From: Xenopus tropicalis
Lineage: Eukaryota; Chordata; Amphibia; Anura; Pipidae
Reading direction: 5' to 3'
DNA: 64,000 bases
Assembly (NCBI RefSeq): GCF_000004195.4
Contig: NC_030683.2
Location: forward strand, 74,929,764-74,993,763
Shown: positions 26,197 through 36,916 of the stretch, piece by piece
How positions within the stretch are numbered: the first letter of the stretch is position 1
Layout of the letters: each line of letters begins with the position of its first letter
Translations under genes and position numbers: made by a program
The notes under the pieces: model-generated
The model's database searches: none
Told to the model about the DNA's origin: nothing
Seen by the model: the letters and a program-made list of their open reading frames with translations, nothing else

Positions 26197-26508
26197 TTTT
26201 AGGAGCCCGTTATCCAGGAAGCTCCGAATTACGGAAAGCCCATCTCCCATAGACTCCATTTTAATCAAATAATTCAGAAATTTAAAACTGATTTCCTTTT
26301 TCTCTGTAGAAATAAAACAGTATCTTGTAATTGATCCCAACTAAGATATAAATAATCCTTACTGGATGCAAAACAACCCTGTTGGGTTTAATTAAAGTTT
26401 TATTGATTTTTTAGTAGACTTGAGGTATGGAGATCCAAATTACGGAAAGGCCCCTTATCCGGAAAAACCTTGGTCCTGAGCATTCTGGATAACAGGTCCT
26501 ATACCTGT
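26197..26508. mobile_element. ACAGGTATGG-family element, left end decayed
   Basis: Contains GGAGCCCGTTATCCAGGAAG, CTCCGAATTACGGAAAG, TTTTTTAGTAGACTTGAGG and the right end GGTCCTATACCTGTAT. Confidence 0.85.
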
Positions 26509-26510
26509 AT

Positions 26511-26653
26511 ATCATGCTGTGTAAAAAGCAAAGTGAAGCATTACAGGTGATGTTGCCCAGGGCAACAGTTAGAAAACCAAAGCAAAGCATCTGATTGGCT
26601 GCTATGAGCAACATCACCAGTAATGTTTTACTCCACTCTTTACACAGCATGAT
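26511..26653. mobile_element. Small palindromic MITE
   Basis: Ends ATCATGCTGTGTAAA and TTTACACAGCATGAT are exact complements; the inner parts (AGTGAAGCATTAC / GTAATGTTTTACTCCACT) continue the inverted repeat. It directly abuts the previous element. Confidence 0.8.
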
Positions 26654-26659
26654 AAACAT

Positions 26660-27211
26660 ACCCCTTGATGTTTATATAATGAAAATGTAAATATATGAAG
26701 GGCCACAATATAACAGACCAGAAATAAAAAATTAAAAAATTATTGGTGAACTTTGTATAAAGTACTTGATAAAGGGTATTGACCCAAAATATGTTGTGTT
26801 AACACTACCCACAATAAATGTTTTGCAGTAAATCTGCTGAAGGTTTTTTCCTACTTTTTGGATTTTTGCAATATAACAGACCAGGTGGTTCTTTGTCTAG
26901 CATTATTTAACAATAGTGTTTTTGTTTTGTTACAAAGAAAAGTAGATAATATTACTCAATTTTAGTTCAGTTCAAAGTTTATTGTCATATGCATAATGTG
27001 AAATGCTTACGTGAATGCCTTCTTCACAGACTAAACATTTAACACTCCGTACAAAATGACAATGAATACGAAATACAATCATCACATGAAAATTCTGTTT
27101 CAAATAAAAAATAAAAAATAGCTTGACAAACTTGACACTTCCAATGTCTATTAGCAATACTACATCTAAATGTGTTAAAAACCGCCACAAGTGCATATTT
27201 CACATGTATAT
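26660..27211. other. Repeat-like tail and unassigned sequence
   Basis: 26750-26880 (TTGACCCAAAATATGTTGTG, CAATAAATGTTTTGCAGTAA) resembles the tail of a dispersed frog repeat. The rest is unassigned. Confidence 0.3.
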
Positions 27212-27219
27212 AAAATATA

Positions 27220-27407
27220 TAGTTATGAGCAATTTTTTTCGCCAGGCATGGATTCACAGCAAATTTTCGCATTTCACCATTGGCAAATTGTTTTATGGAA
27301 CTTCCACGAAAATTAGCTGCGGAAAAATTAGTAAAAGTGGCGGTCACGTTAAAATAGTTGCTTAGCAACTTTTTCAGCGAAGTGAAACAGGAGATCACTC
27401 ATCGCTA
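27220..27407. mobile_element. hAT-type MITE with 8-bp target duplication
   Basis: Ends TAGTTATGAGC and ACTCATCGCTA, flanked by AAAATATA at 27212-27219 and 27408-27415 (exact). Contains CGCCAGGCATGGATTCACAG. Confidence 0.85.
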
Positions 27408-27415
27408 AAAATATA

Positions 27416-28210
27416 TAGTGCTTCCAATCTTGACTTTTACTAAGACCGAATCAAAGGGTTTTCTGGTACATTTACAGACAATTTTACAGTATATTATCCA
27501 AAATGATTAAAAAGTCATTTGGCTGAAATAACAGAGGAAACAAGATAATTTGTTTTTAGATATAGTTATATTTAAGTATAGTGAAATCATTTCAGTTATA
27601 AAACCTATTATTAAAAACAATAAGGATCCTTTAATTTTTGTAAAAATATTTCCTGGCTTTTTTTTTTCAACTGCTAGATGTCGTAGTAAATGCTTTGGGA
27701 TGCCGTGACGTGGATATCCTGTTTTTCAACTTTCAAGACAGAGGACAATTGTCACATACCATCTCTGTTCTTTCTGTTCACTACTAAAGTGCTCTTCCCA
27801 GTGGACACATACATTTACTTTCCATCCATTGGTAAATAGCTGTTAAGGTTTCCTGTTTTCTCTTACAGCCACATTCCACAATAACAAGCAGATGACATTC
27901 CAAGCTGCATTAAGTCAACCAAATCTATCAAATTCTAATTATATTTTATAAAACACAAAGTAGAAATTGGGTTCCTATATACATACATTTTCCTACAGAA
28001 ATATGCTTAAATAATGCATAGATTCATAAATAATAATAATAATGCATATGTTTCTCTACCAGTTATGAGCCACATAGGACATATACTGTACCTCAATAAT
28101 TCCAATTTCTTGTGTTTCCAAACAGCCATATTCATAATTTGATAGAATCAAGTTCTCTGGGCAAGTAGGCCATGCCTTGTTGTTGGATTTTTGTATGGGG
28201 GTTAAAACAA
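27416..28210. other. Unassigned intergenic sequence
   Basis: No gene or repeat recognised. Confidence 0.3.
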
Positions 28211-28214
28211 TACA

Positions 28215-29515
28215 GAAAACAATATTTTTATATGCTTTTCTCCCAGGGGACTCAAAGCGCTTAATACATTACAGATTGAAAAGATGCTTCTTTTTGTATT
28301 CAAAAAGCCTGGGAGAACATCCAGAGAAGATGCCTCTCAGACTGTAAATGGCAAAGAGTTTAATACTGTGGGTGCTATTCCAAAGAATTGTTGTGCTACT
28401 CTCTGCCTGTACAGGAGGTATGAGGAATCAAATGTTCCTTCAGAAAAACAGGGTCTTGACTATTCAGAGATTTAGAGGAAGAAGGGCAATTTTGAAGACA
28501 ATTCGCCATTTAATTGGAAGGCACTGTAGAGTGTAGAACTGGTTTTATATGGCATTGGCTGTGTTGATGGGTGAGTAGTCTGGCTGATGCATTTTGTACT
28601 ACCTGTAATCAGGTAGTCAGTTCTTTTTCTGAGAGGCCATAATACAGGTCATTGGAGTAATTCAATCTTGGGGATACACAAACATTATTCATTTTGGCAT
28701 GTCCTCTGCTGGAGTCATATTTTATTCTTACAATGTTTCTCAGACGAAAGAATGCTGATCTAATAGTAGCTAACCACAGCCCTTTAGCAATTTCTGTGCC
28801 TCCAAAGATGCAACAGTAACTCCCCATCTTCTTTTCTGCTGATTCCCTGCACATGCTCTGTGCTGCTGTCAAATACTGAGCTTAGGGGCCAATGCACAAT
28901 ATGTTGTATACATTGAATATAAATGTCACAATACAAGGCTGATCACCCTCTATGACAGATAAACCTCATGTTCTGCTTGATATGTCAGTGTCAATGACAT
29001 TCCAGTATGGTGACCCCCTGTGACAATCTTGAAGGACTGGATCATTACTATAGAGATGGTGAACCTTTAGGCTGGTTCAATAAATTCCGTAGATAAAATA
29101 TTGCATTTTTAGCCATATTCATTTTTAGAGTTTAGTTCTCCTTTAAATCTACTGGATGTGTTCCCTGCCATCTTGTTATCAGCCTTTGCCCTTCAGTTAC
29201 AAGTACCTCTGTCTTGTCTGGGTTTAGTTTCAGACAGTTTAGGTTCATCCATACTTGCAGATCTAAGCACCTATTGATTGTGAATACTGGATCCCTATTG
29301 TCCAGTTTAAAGGACAGGTACAGTGGTAATTAAGACCATGGTGCATGATGATACTTCGGAGTGGCAGCAAACAACGCTGGTGATAAGACTGAGCCCTGTG
29401 GAACCCCATAAGGTATTGAGAATGATGTTGATGACTGTAATCCAGCTGTGAACGTTTGAGACCTGCATTGGAACCAGTTGAACACTGTACCTTCTGCAAT
29501 ACTGAATGTTTTTAA
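28215..29515 (-). mobile_element. L2-clade LINE remnant, reverse transcriptase region
   Basis: On the minus strand, translating with frameshifts: NWFQCRSQTF and [11 protein letters not shown] (RT block, near 29400), MNLNCLKLNPDKTEVLVT (near 29200), LRNIVRIK then SPRLNYSNDLYYGLSEKEL (28620-28740), LQCLPIKWRIVFKIALL (near 28490), and a 3' end ATTAAGCGCTTTGAGTCC then AAAAGCATATAAAAAT near 28215-28265. This order and the GCGCTTTGAG tail are those of L2-like elements. The FADD box is lost (a deletion follows the GVPQGS block) and several stops are present. Non-functional. Confidence 0.85.
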
Positions 29516-29523
29516 ATATTCTA

Positions 29524-29680
29524 CAGTTATGGGACCTCTTATCCAGAGTGCTCAGGGTCTGGGGTTTTCTGGATATCTGGCCTTTTTATAATTTTAATGT
29601 CTATACTTTATCTACTGAAAAAATATTTAAACATTAAATGAAACCAAAAAGATTGTTATGTAATTGGGATTAAGTACAAT
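29524..29680. mobile_element. ACAGGTATGG-family element, left part (split by LINE)
   Basis: Contains ACAGTTATGGGACCTCTTAT and CTACTGAAAAAATATTTAAAC. Continues at 30470 after the inserted LINE. The last 8 bases (AGTACAAT) are repeated on the far side. Confidence 0.88.
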
Positions 29681-30461
29681 TTATTATTATTATTTTTAAC
29701 ATTTATTTATAAAGTGCCAACATATTCCGCAACGCCATACAATAAGTGGGTTTCATACATTGGACATACAGAGTAACAAATAAAGCAATCAATAACCGAT
29801 ACAGGAGGTGAAGAGGGCCCTGCCCAAAAGAGCTTACAATCTACAAGGAGAAAGGGTTGAGACACAAGGTGTGGGAATGGGCATGACAGAGTTGTGAGAG
29901 GTGTGGCACAGGGTATTGCTAAGCTAGATTAGGGTAAGCATCTCTAAATAAATGTGTTTTTAGAGATCTCTTGAAGGCAGAGCGATTGGGAGAAAGTATG
30001 ATAGTTTGTGGGAGCGAATTCCAGAGAAGGGGGGCAGCCCTTGCAAAGTCTTGAATGCGAGCGTGTGAGGAGGGAATGAGAGAGGAGTTGAGGAGCAGGT
30101 CAGTAGAGGAGCGTAACAAGCGGGTTGGATGGTACCTAGAGATGAGTTCAGAGATGTAGGGTGGGGCAGAGTTATGAACTGCTTTGAATGTGAGAGTCAT
30201 TAGTTTGAATTTAAGCCTGGATGGTAGGGGAAGCCAGTGCAGGGATTGGCAGAGTGGCACGGCAGAGGAGGAGTGGTTGGAGAGGTGTATGAGCCTGGCA
30301 GCAGTATTCATTATGGACTGGAGAGGGGACAGTCTTTGGAGGGGAAGGCCAATTAATAGGGAGTTACAGTAGTCCAGGCGAGATATTATAAGAGAGTGAA
30401 TAAGAATTTTGGCAGCATCTTGGGTGATAAATGATCATATTTTGGAGATATTTCTTAGGTG
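29681..30461 (-). mobile_element. L2/CR1-type LINE 3' fragment inserted into a MITE
   Basis: A 130-codon minus-strand frame (30311-29919) encodes the C-terminal end of a non-LTR reverse transcriptase: NTAARLIHLSNHSS, LHWLPLPSRLKFKL, LTFKAVHNSAPPYISELI, RSAFKRSLKTHLFRDAY. The 3' tail on that strand reads GCACTTTATAAATAAATG and ends in (ATA)n. Flanked by AGTACAAT at 29673-29680 and 30462-30469, so insertion used target-primed integration with an 8-bp duplication. It is 5'-truncated. Confidence 0.92.
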
Positions 30462-30469
30462 AGTACAAT

Positions 30470-30600
30470 GTACTGTTTTATTATTACAGAGAAAATTTAT
30501 TTTAAAAAATGTAATTATTTGATTAAAATTGAGTCTATGGGAGATCACGATCTCGTAATTCGGATAACGGGTTTCCAGATAATGGATCCTGTACCTGTAT
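30470..30600. mobile_element. ACAGGTATGG-family element, right part
   Basis: Contains GTACTGTTTTATTATTACAG, AATTCGGATAACGGGTTTCC and the right end GGATCCTGTACCTGTATT. Together with 29524-29680 it restores one element. Confidence 0.88.
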
Positions 30601-31625
30601 TAAGATGTTATGATCTACAGTGTCAAAAAGCAAAGACATCAAGAAGGATTAGGGCTTTGGGCAGACAGATAGTAAAAGGATAACAGTACAAGACCTAAAC
30701 CACAAACTGAGCTGTAGTATGCTGAAATATGCAGAGATCTGTAGGACAGTTACTGCTATGTTTTATAAAGAGCTTTCTCAGTAGAGTGGGGAGCACAAGA
30801 GTAAAGAATTACCTAATGTTTACACAAAAAAAGGAAACATGTTCAGGGCGATTTCAAGTCAAATTTGTGAAAAAAGCTGGAACATTATTTACACATATGT
30901 TTCTTGGGGTATGAAAGAACCTAGTGCTGGAATATAATAGAAAAGTAGTATTGTGTGATTTTAGTCGCTTTGTTAAACTCCTTAAAATGATGTAAATACT
31001 GCTTTTAAATATGTTTCTGAATTCCTGATAACATCCAAATACAAAGGTTGTCTTGCCCCTCATCATTAAATTGAACAAAGCTTTGATCTTCTGTTCCTGA
31101 CTGCTCATCATGCTGGTAATCATGCAGGGTTAAATGCAAACAGTGCTAAACCTACAATCATAGCACTACTTCAAAGGGGACGTTACACTGCATTATACTG
31201 TTCAGGCCTGTGATTAAAATAAGCTATTTACCCATCATTTATATTGTAATTGTAACAAAATAAACTAGCTGAAACATGTTTCTTTGTAATGAGTGTAAAG
31301 TCATCAAATCCTCTGGAGGATTTTAATTTTCTACCAGAACAAATTTGCAATTATTTGCCTTTTTTTGAAAATGTACTTAGTACAGCTGCACTAATTTATT
31401 TCTTTGCAAACCAGTGAATCCTTTTTGTTGCTTAGACTAGGGCCACCCAGGCAACTCTTAGGCCCAGTTTGCTCCTAAATGGAAGAAACTTTGTGTGTCA
31501 TGTGACATATTCCACAGCATATGATAAAACATTTAGTATTTAGAGCCATTAAAGCCCCCTCCTTCTTTGCTGTTGCTTATTTATACACACTCAAACCCCC
31601 CCATGTTCACGTCCCTAAGTCAGGG
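30601..31625. other. Unassigned intergenic sequence
   Basis: No gene supported. Confidence 0.3.
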
Positions 31626-31626
31626 T

Positions 31627-31861
31627 AGGGCAGGTAGAGCATGGCACACACGGGCAGTGTAGGGCAGGCAGAGTATGGCACACACAGACAGCATAGGGCA
31701 GGCAGAGTGTGGCACACATAGGCAGCTTAGGGCAGGCAAAGTATGTCACATATAGGCAGCATAGGACAGGCAGAGTATGGCACACACAGGCAGCTTAGGG
31801 CAGGTAGAGTATGTCACATATAGGCAGCATAGGGCAGGCAGAGTATGGCACATTCAGGCAC
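31627..31861. repeat. 34-bp minisatellite, seven copies
   Basis: Units start at 31627, 31661, 31695, 31729, 31763, 31797 and 31831, exactly 34 bp apart; consensus begins AGGGCAGGCAGAGTATGGCA. Units 3-4 and 5-6 pair up (ends GGCAGCTT then GGCAGCAT), so a 68-bp higher-order unit exists. Confidence 0.95.
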
Positions 31862-32729
31862 TCCAAGGTTGAATGAGTGGTAAACCAAACTGTTTTAATC
31901 CTGTGCGTTTTTTATATCAGAAAAAATAGTTTTTTAATACTAATACTAATACTTAGTATTAATACTAGTTTACATATATAAACCTGCATCAAATTGAAAA
32001 CAAGAGACGTTCCCTCTATTTGTGAACATAGCATTGACCTATGTAGTAACATGTTGTGGTTCAACTGAAGTGATAATGTGCAGACATCAGGACAATCAGT
32101 AAAACCCATTAGCGCTGCAGCCCCACAGGGCATGCTTGTGAAATAACAAAAGAGTGGGGGAGGCAGGATGCTGGCACAAAAATTAGCAGTTAGTAGATAT
32201 GGACAGTAGTCCTTCACTGTAACTGCCTGCAGGAATGTTCCATCTAAGTCGTGACTTCTAGGAAATTCTATACCTAGTCACACAAACTACAACAGAACCT
32301 TGTGCATAGATTATAGTTTATATTATCTTAGAAATTATAATTTTATTAGCCACCCCATTTGTTTTGTTTAAAGAAGCACATGCTGATATCTCATGACATT
32401 GGTTTTATATTGAGTAATTTTGTACATTTTAAAATTCTTATGAGCAGGGAATTAAAATCAGTTCTTTCTACATCTGCAGTAAAACAATTGTAATGCCCAT
32501 GAATGGTCAAAACACTTAGACCAACTCCTATTTTGGGCTGAAAGGGCCCCAGCAGATTTATTTACAATATAACATAAAATAAATTTACATTTAACCATTC
32601 AAAAGTTAATAATAAAAAAACATTTAAGTTAACAATTAGTATGATGTAGAGAGTATTGCACTTTTCGTTCAAGAACTCTCCAGGATGGAATCTCAAGAGC
32701 TATCTGGTTGCTAGGGACAAATTACATTT
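31862..32729. other. Unassigned intergenic sequence
   Basis: No gene supported; a small ATACTAATACTAATACT-type repeat lies near 31938-31965. Confidence 0.3.
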
Positions 32730-33250
32730 GCAGACAGGGAAAGGTTTGAATGAGAGGCTGGAATATGAATAGGAGATGGTTTAAATAGAAAGATAAGTAA
32801 TACAAAATAACTATAAAAATTAAATTATAGCCTCTAACACAGAGCAATAGTATTTTAGATGCTGGAGCCAGTGACCCACATTTAAAAGATGGAAAGGCAA
32901 ATAATTCATAAGCAAAGTAAATAATAAAGACCAACTGAAAAGTTGTTCGGAATTTGCCATTCTATAACATACTAAAAGTTAAATACCCCTTTAAATATCT
33001 AATGCAAAAAGAAAAAATTGGTTGTGCTATCCAAAATAGAATCTATAATAAAGTTAACTTGGGGTGCGTATTCCTAAAAGCCGTGGCTTCTGGCTATAGA
33101 TATAATAAGTGCAAAATACAAAAAGGAAGTCACTCACGATTCAGTAGGTGCAAAAAAACTGCCTCCATGTCGGTGTATTGGAGCAATCAGTGAGAGGGAT
33201 ACAGACGTTTCGGGAACCTCTCGTTCCCTTTTTCAGTAGGGAATGCTACA
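32730..33250. repeat. Probable dispersed frog repeats
   Basis: 32730-32995 ends in a CTAAAAGTTAAATACCCCTT motif and 33000-33250 contains CAGACGTTTCGGGAACC; both look like ends of repeats common in frog introns. Boundaries are unclear. Confidence 0.35.
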
Positions 33251-33740
33251 TTGAAAAGGTATTTTACCTTTTAAATATCCCCTGAAGGTTGCTCTTGTGG
33301 AGATCACCAGATTCCCCACATATTGAAAACCCTAATCCTAGAATCAGAGTTTTTACTTCAAACTGTTACTCAGTCTATAGCTGCAACCCCAAGCCTCACA
33401 CTTTAGCCAGTGACTGGGCTCTGCCTCAGATACAAGAATCCCCAATAACTGCAAAGCTAAAATGGTGTCTGCTGTCCACTGCTTCTTACATTTAAGCCTT
33501 AGCCTGCCACCCCCCTGACCAATAGCCAATGAAACTACAAATCCCAAATCTCCCTTAAAGGGACCCCCTTTCTAGCACTATCATGGCCTCTTCCCTCTAC
33601 CTTCCAATTCAGTCCTGGGGCTAACTTGCATAATACAGTATTGTGTTAGGTTCAGATTTAATTAAATGAGAAAAACATATTCAGTTCAGGATTTTGTGAA
33701 TGATTGTAAGACACATGGTGCGTATAGCTGTCTCTCTCAT

Positions 33741-34383
33741 CCCTGTGTTTTTTAGTCAGGCTAAGAGAAGCGGATCTGCTTGCCTACGCTGGTTGGAAGA
33801 CGGTCTGTAAAATGTCTGCTTTTTTAAAGGAACAGTAACACTAAAAAATAAAAATGTTTTAAAATAATTAAAATATAATGTACTGTTGCCCTGCACTGGT
33901 AAAAGTTGTGTGTTTGCTTCAGAAAGACTACTATAGTTAATAGAAATAGCTGTTGTGTAGCCATGGGGGCAGCCATTTAAATTGAAAAAAGGAGAAAAGG
34001 CACAGGTTACATAAGTAGATAACTGATAAACTGTGTAGAATACAATGGGAATCTATGCTACTTATCTGTTATCTGCTTAGTAACCTGTGCCTTTTCTCCT
34101 TTTTTTCAATTTAAATGGCTGCCCCCATGGCTACACAACAGCTATTTCTATTAACTATAGTAGTCTTTCTGAAGCAAACACACAACTTTTACTGGTGCAG
34201 GGCAATAGTACATAATATATTTATTATTTTTATACACTTTCATTTTTTGGTGTTACTGTTCCTTTAAGCCAACTTCCTATCTGCTCTGTGTGCCCATACT
34301 CAGGTGGTAGTTTTTAGTGCAGGCACAAGGTGCCGTGTAGGCAAGTGGATCCCCTTCTCTAAGCCTGACTGAAAAACGCAGGG
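33741..34383. mobile_element. Outer palindromic MITE, interrupted
   Basis: Left arm 33741-33827 (CCCTGTGTTTTTTAGTCAGG, CTAAGAGAAGCGGATC, GCTTGCCTAC) and right arm 34264-34383 (GTAGGCAAGTGGATCC, TAAGCCTGACTGAAAAACGC, AGGG) are inverted copies. A TTAA hairpin element sits between them. Confidence 0.78.
33828..34263. mobile_element. TTAA-flanked long hairpin MITE (nested)
   Basis: Flanked by TTAA (33824-33827 and 34264-34267). Ends AGGAACAGTAACAC and GTGTTACTGTTCCT. The arms are almost fully complementary over roughly 200 bp each, for example GTAGCCATGGGGGCAGCC against GGCTGCCCCCATGGCTAC. TTAA target choice points to piggyBac-like mobilisation. No coding capacity. Confidence 0.88.
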
Positions 34384-34402
34384 CCAAGAGAAGTGAATTT
34401 AA

Positions 34403-35040
34403 AGGACATGTAAACCCCACACACAAATTTAATCTATGAACAGCCTCTTTGAAATCTTTCAATACCTGCCACTCTGGTTGTCCAGAGGTTAATAGTAAGG
34501 CTGCAGCATCCCCTTAATCACTTAGATTTCCTTCTCCTCCTGTAACCCACTCAGCCCCCTTCCTCAGGAATTTGCTTTGGCTGTTGGCTTGTGGGCATGC
34601 TCAGTTGTTCTAAGCTCAGATTACTAAACATGCCCCCCAGTCTAACAGCCAGTAAAGAGATGGCATTGCTGGTTCCCATAGAAACTCAGCTCTAGCTGTC
34701 TGCTTCAGTTTTTTTCTCCTGAGCTCAGCTTTACCTACAGTGCTCAAACAAAGCAAAACTTTTATCAGACACGGTAGTTCTGCCTGTGTGAGCCTGTATT
34801 CTTGATGAAATGTATGCTGAATAAGGGTCTGTGTGTGTGTATGATGTTTGCAGATTTAAATGTATCTGATTATGTATAAGAGGAAAAATGGCCACCAGGT
34901 GAAAGCTGCTATTTGCTTTAGGAAAATGTGATGGTGCTGGCAAGCGGAGGGGATATATGCAGTACAAATGATGCCATTTGGGTGGGGGAGACGTGCCCAA
35001 CTGATATACATTGTAGGCAAATGTAGGCTTTACATGTCCT
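34403..35040 (-). mobile_element. AGGACATGTAAA-family repeat, copy 2 (TTAA-flanked)
   Basis: TTAA at 34399-34402 and 35041-35044; ends AGGACATGTAAACC and GGCTTTACATGTCCT. The inverted orientation of the copy at 61699. The 114-codon minus-strand frame across it is incidental. Confidence 0.85.
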
Positions 35041-35088
35041 TTAAGCAGCATGTGCCCTTTTACATTGTAAACCATGAGAGGGCCGATT

Positions 35089-36153
35089 CACTAGCATGAG
35101 ATAAAATTTTTATCGTGTCTAAATTTTCGCGACTTAACGCACGATTCACTAAAAGCATTTGCATCCAGTGCAATTGCATGCAATCAGGGCGGGATTTGTT
35201 AAACCGTCACCCCAAGGCAGCCCCCATCCCCACCCCCCCCCCGTGCGCACGCACATGCTTATGCGTGTGTGCATCGATTTAACTCACATACAGAGCAGTG
35301 GGGAGAAGGTGCATTACTTCTCCCCTTAGTTTCCCTTTATAAATGCCATTAATGCATGTGTAATTATTAATCCCTTTTAGCAGACTGCACTTCTGGTTGC
35401 ATTTGTAAACCAGCACTTAGGTTTAAGACAATGTAGCTGCAACTGTTTAGTCTACGGAGCCCTAACGTAGATACTTTAGGGTTGATTAACTAAAGTGTGC
35501 TAAGCGTTATTGCATGCTTTTTTGCGCTAAAATTGACGCATAAAAGAAGGCGCGATTCGCTAAAGTATTATCGCGTGCGTTAAGTCGCATATAGCATGAG
35601 CTAAATAACGTATGATCGCAAGGCGTTAATTTTAACACATTGCATTAATTCTCGCACAGAAATAATACCAGCACATGATTCACAAACACATAGACACGCT
35701 AAATATCTCAGTAGTCTGTGCGAAAATTAACACCTACTTGGGGAAGGCAGTAATTATAGAAAAGTACAGTTCATGAGCATAAAATATGGACTTTGCAGTG
35801 TGATTTATTCAAGTATGTGTTGGCCCTAGAGTGATGTAGCCTCCAGTTTGCAGGGAAATGGTAATTTTCAAAACAGTAGTTTTCCGAAAGTAATGGCGTG
35901 TATGGCTAATATGGCATGCATTTTTTCGCACGTGGCGACAATTTGTGCGTGCTGCGTCAATTAGCGCGCGTTGCGTCAAATACCGCACAGAAATAGTCTT
36001 CGTGACTTAAATAACGCAAACAGCATCGCGTCTAAATTAACGCAAGTATCCTTTTAGTGAATCGCGTGTTAAGTCGTGAAAAATAAGACGCGATAACATT
36101 TTTAACGCATGCTATAAATAGAGCTCGTTTTAACGCACCTTAGTGAATCAGCC
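35089..36153. mobile_element. Palindromic MITEs of the GATTCACTA family
   Basis: 35089-35165 is one arm (GGCCGATTCACTAGCATGAG). 35479-36153 is a fuller element, GGGTTGATTAACTAAAGTG to CACCTTAGTGAATCAGCCC, with many CpG-containing GCGTTA/TAACGC motifs in inverted order. 35166-35478 between them is unassigned and includes a C run near 35233. Confidence 0.7.
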
Positions 36154-36479
36154 CTTTTGTGTCTAGCAGCTGTGCTTCTCAGTAAATGAATCCCTTTTTT
36201 TTACAAAGACAGGATATCCTCATTTTAAAACTAATGAAACACTAAAAAGGCAAATTACAATACATTTACTACTACTAATAATAATAATAAAACTTTTTTT
36301 TCCAAATGTATTAGTATAGTAGTGGAAAAACAGCCACTACTTTAAAAGCTAAGCAAAACATTCTGAATAGTCTGTTCTGTTCACATTTTCTTAGGGTATC
36401 CATAAAGGTTAAACATGCCATTGTCACTAATTCAGCATAGAATTGCTCTTAAAGTCCAGCAACAATAGGACCTAAAAAT
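36154..36479. other. Unassigned sequence upstream of the promoter candidate
   Basis: AT-rich, nothing recognised. Confidence 0.3.
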
Positions 36480-36852
36480 ATCATAATGGGGATAAACAAT
36501 GAGGATCACCAAGTCTAAAAAAAGTCTGGTTAACCAATAACTTTGCATTGCCTTCCTGCATAGGGAATGGGAGGGACTGCCGTCACTTCATCTCTAACAA
36601 CAGATTGCCAGTTAGGAAAAAGGAAATGACAATACACTGCTAGCTGTTAGAGTCAGGGATCATTGAGCTACAGGAGTTTAAGCTAAAGCCTGAAAACTGT
36701 AGTTGAAGGAATGTCCCAGAACTGCATTCCCTTTCAGAAAGGGCAAACATTCTCTGATGTGTGCTGGGAATTTTGAGGCTGGTCAAAGAATCCTGTGGCT
36801 ATCTGATGCACAAGTCTGAGTACAGGTCTTATATAAAAATCACTGGGCAGCA
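36480..36852 (+). promoter_or_regulatory. Candidate promoter/5' UTR region of the robo4-like gene
   Basis: Non-repetitive sequence directly before the preferred exon 1. It has several GGAA cores (36615, 36622, 36708) of the kind ETS factors use at endothelial promoters; such cores are common by chance. TATATAAA lies at 36830-36837 but only 16 bp before the ATG, so a standard start 30 bp downstream would fall inside the coding sequence; transcription more likely starts further upstream without that box. The transcription start is not determinable here. Confidence 0.35.
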
Positions 36853-36916
36853 ATGGTTTGCAGGAGGATTTTATCCATCATTATAATCATTTGGACAGAA
36901 GTACATTGGTTGGAAG
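36853..36916 (+). CDS. robo4: robo4-like exon 1: start codon and signal peptide (preferred model)
   Basis: A short exon encoding 21 residues plus one base. ATG sits in a good initiation context (G at -3, G at +4). The peptide has a basic start (VCRR), a hydrophobic core (ILSIIIIIW) and ends LEG, the Gly being completed by the next exon. The donor is GAAG|GTGAGT and is phase 1, exactly what the Ig1 exon at 40408 needs. From memory, human ROBO2 has the same layout: a signal peptide of about 20 residues ending in Gly, then Ser-x-x-Arg-x-Glu-Asp-Phe-Pro-Pro. The surrounding 36.5-36.9 kb is non-repetitive, unlike most of the window. Likely cleavage is after the Gly; this is inferred. The competing first exon is at 20379. 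Confidence 0.62.

Noticed and set aside
29919..30311. 130-codon minus-strand open frame
   Set aside because: It is the C-terminal end of a LINE reverse transcriptase inside a flanked insertion, not a host gene.
1..36000. A second protein-coding gene upstream, such as the neighbour expected from ROBO4 synteny
   Set aside because: I looked for splice-bounded frames with domain signatures on both strands and found only transposon-derived ones.
36830..36837. TATATAAA as the core promoter of the robo4-like gene
   Set aside because: It is 16 bp before the start codon, so the usual start 25-30 bp downstream would lie inside the coding sequence.
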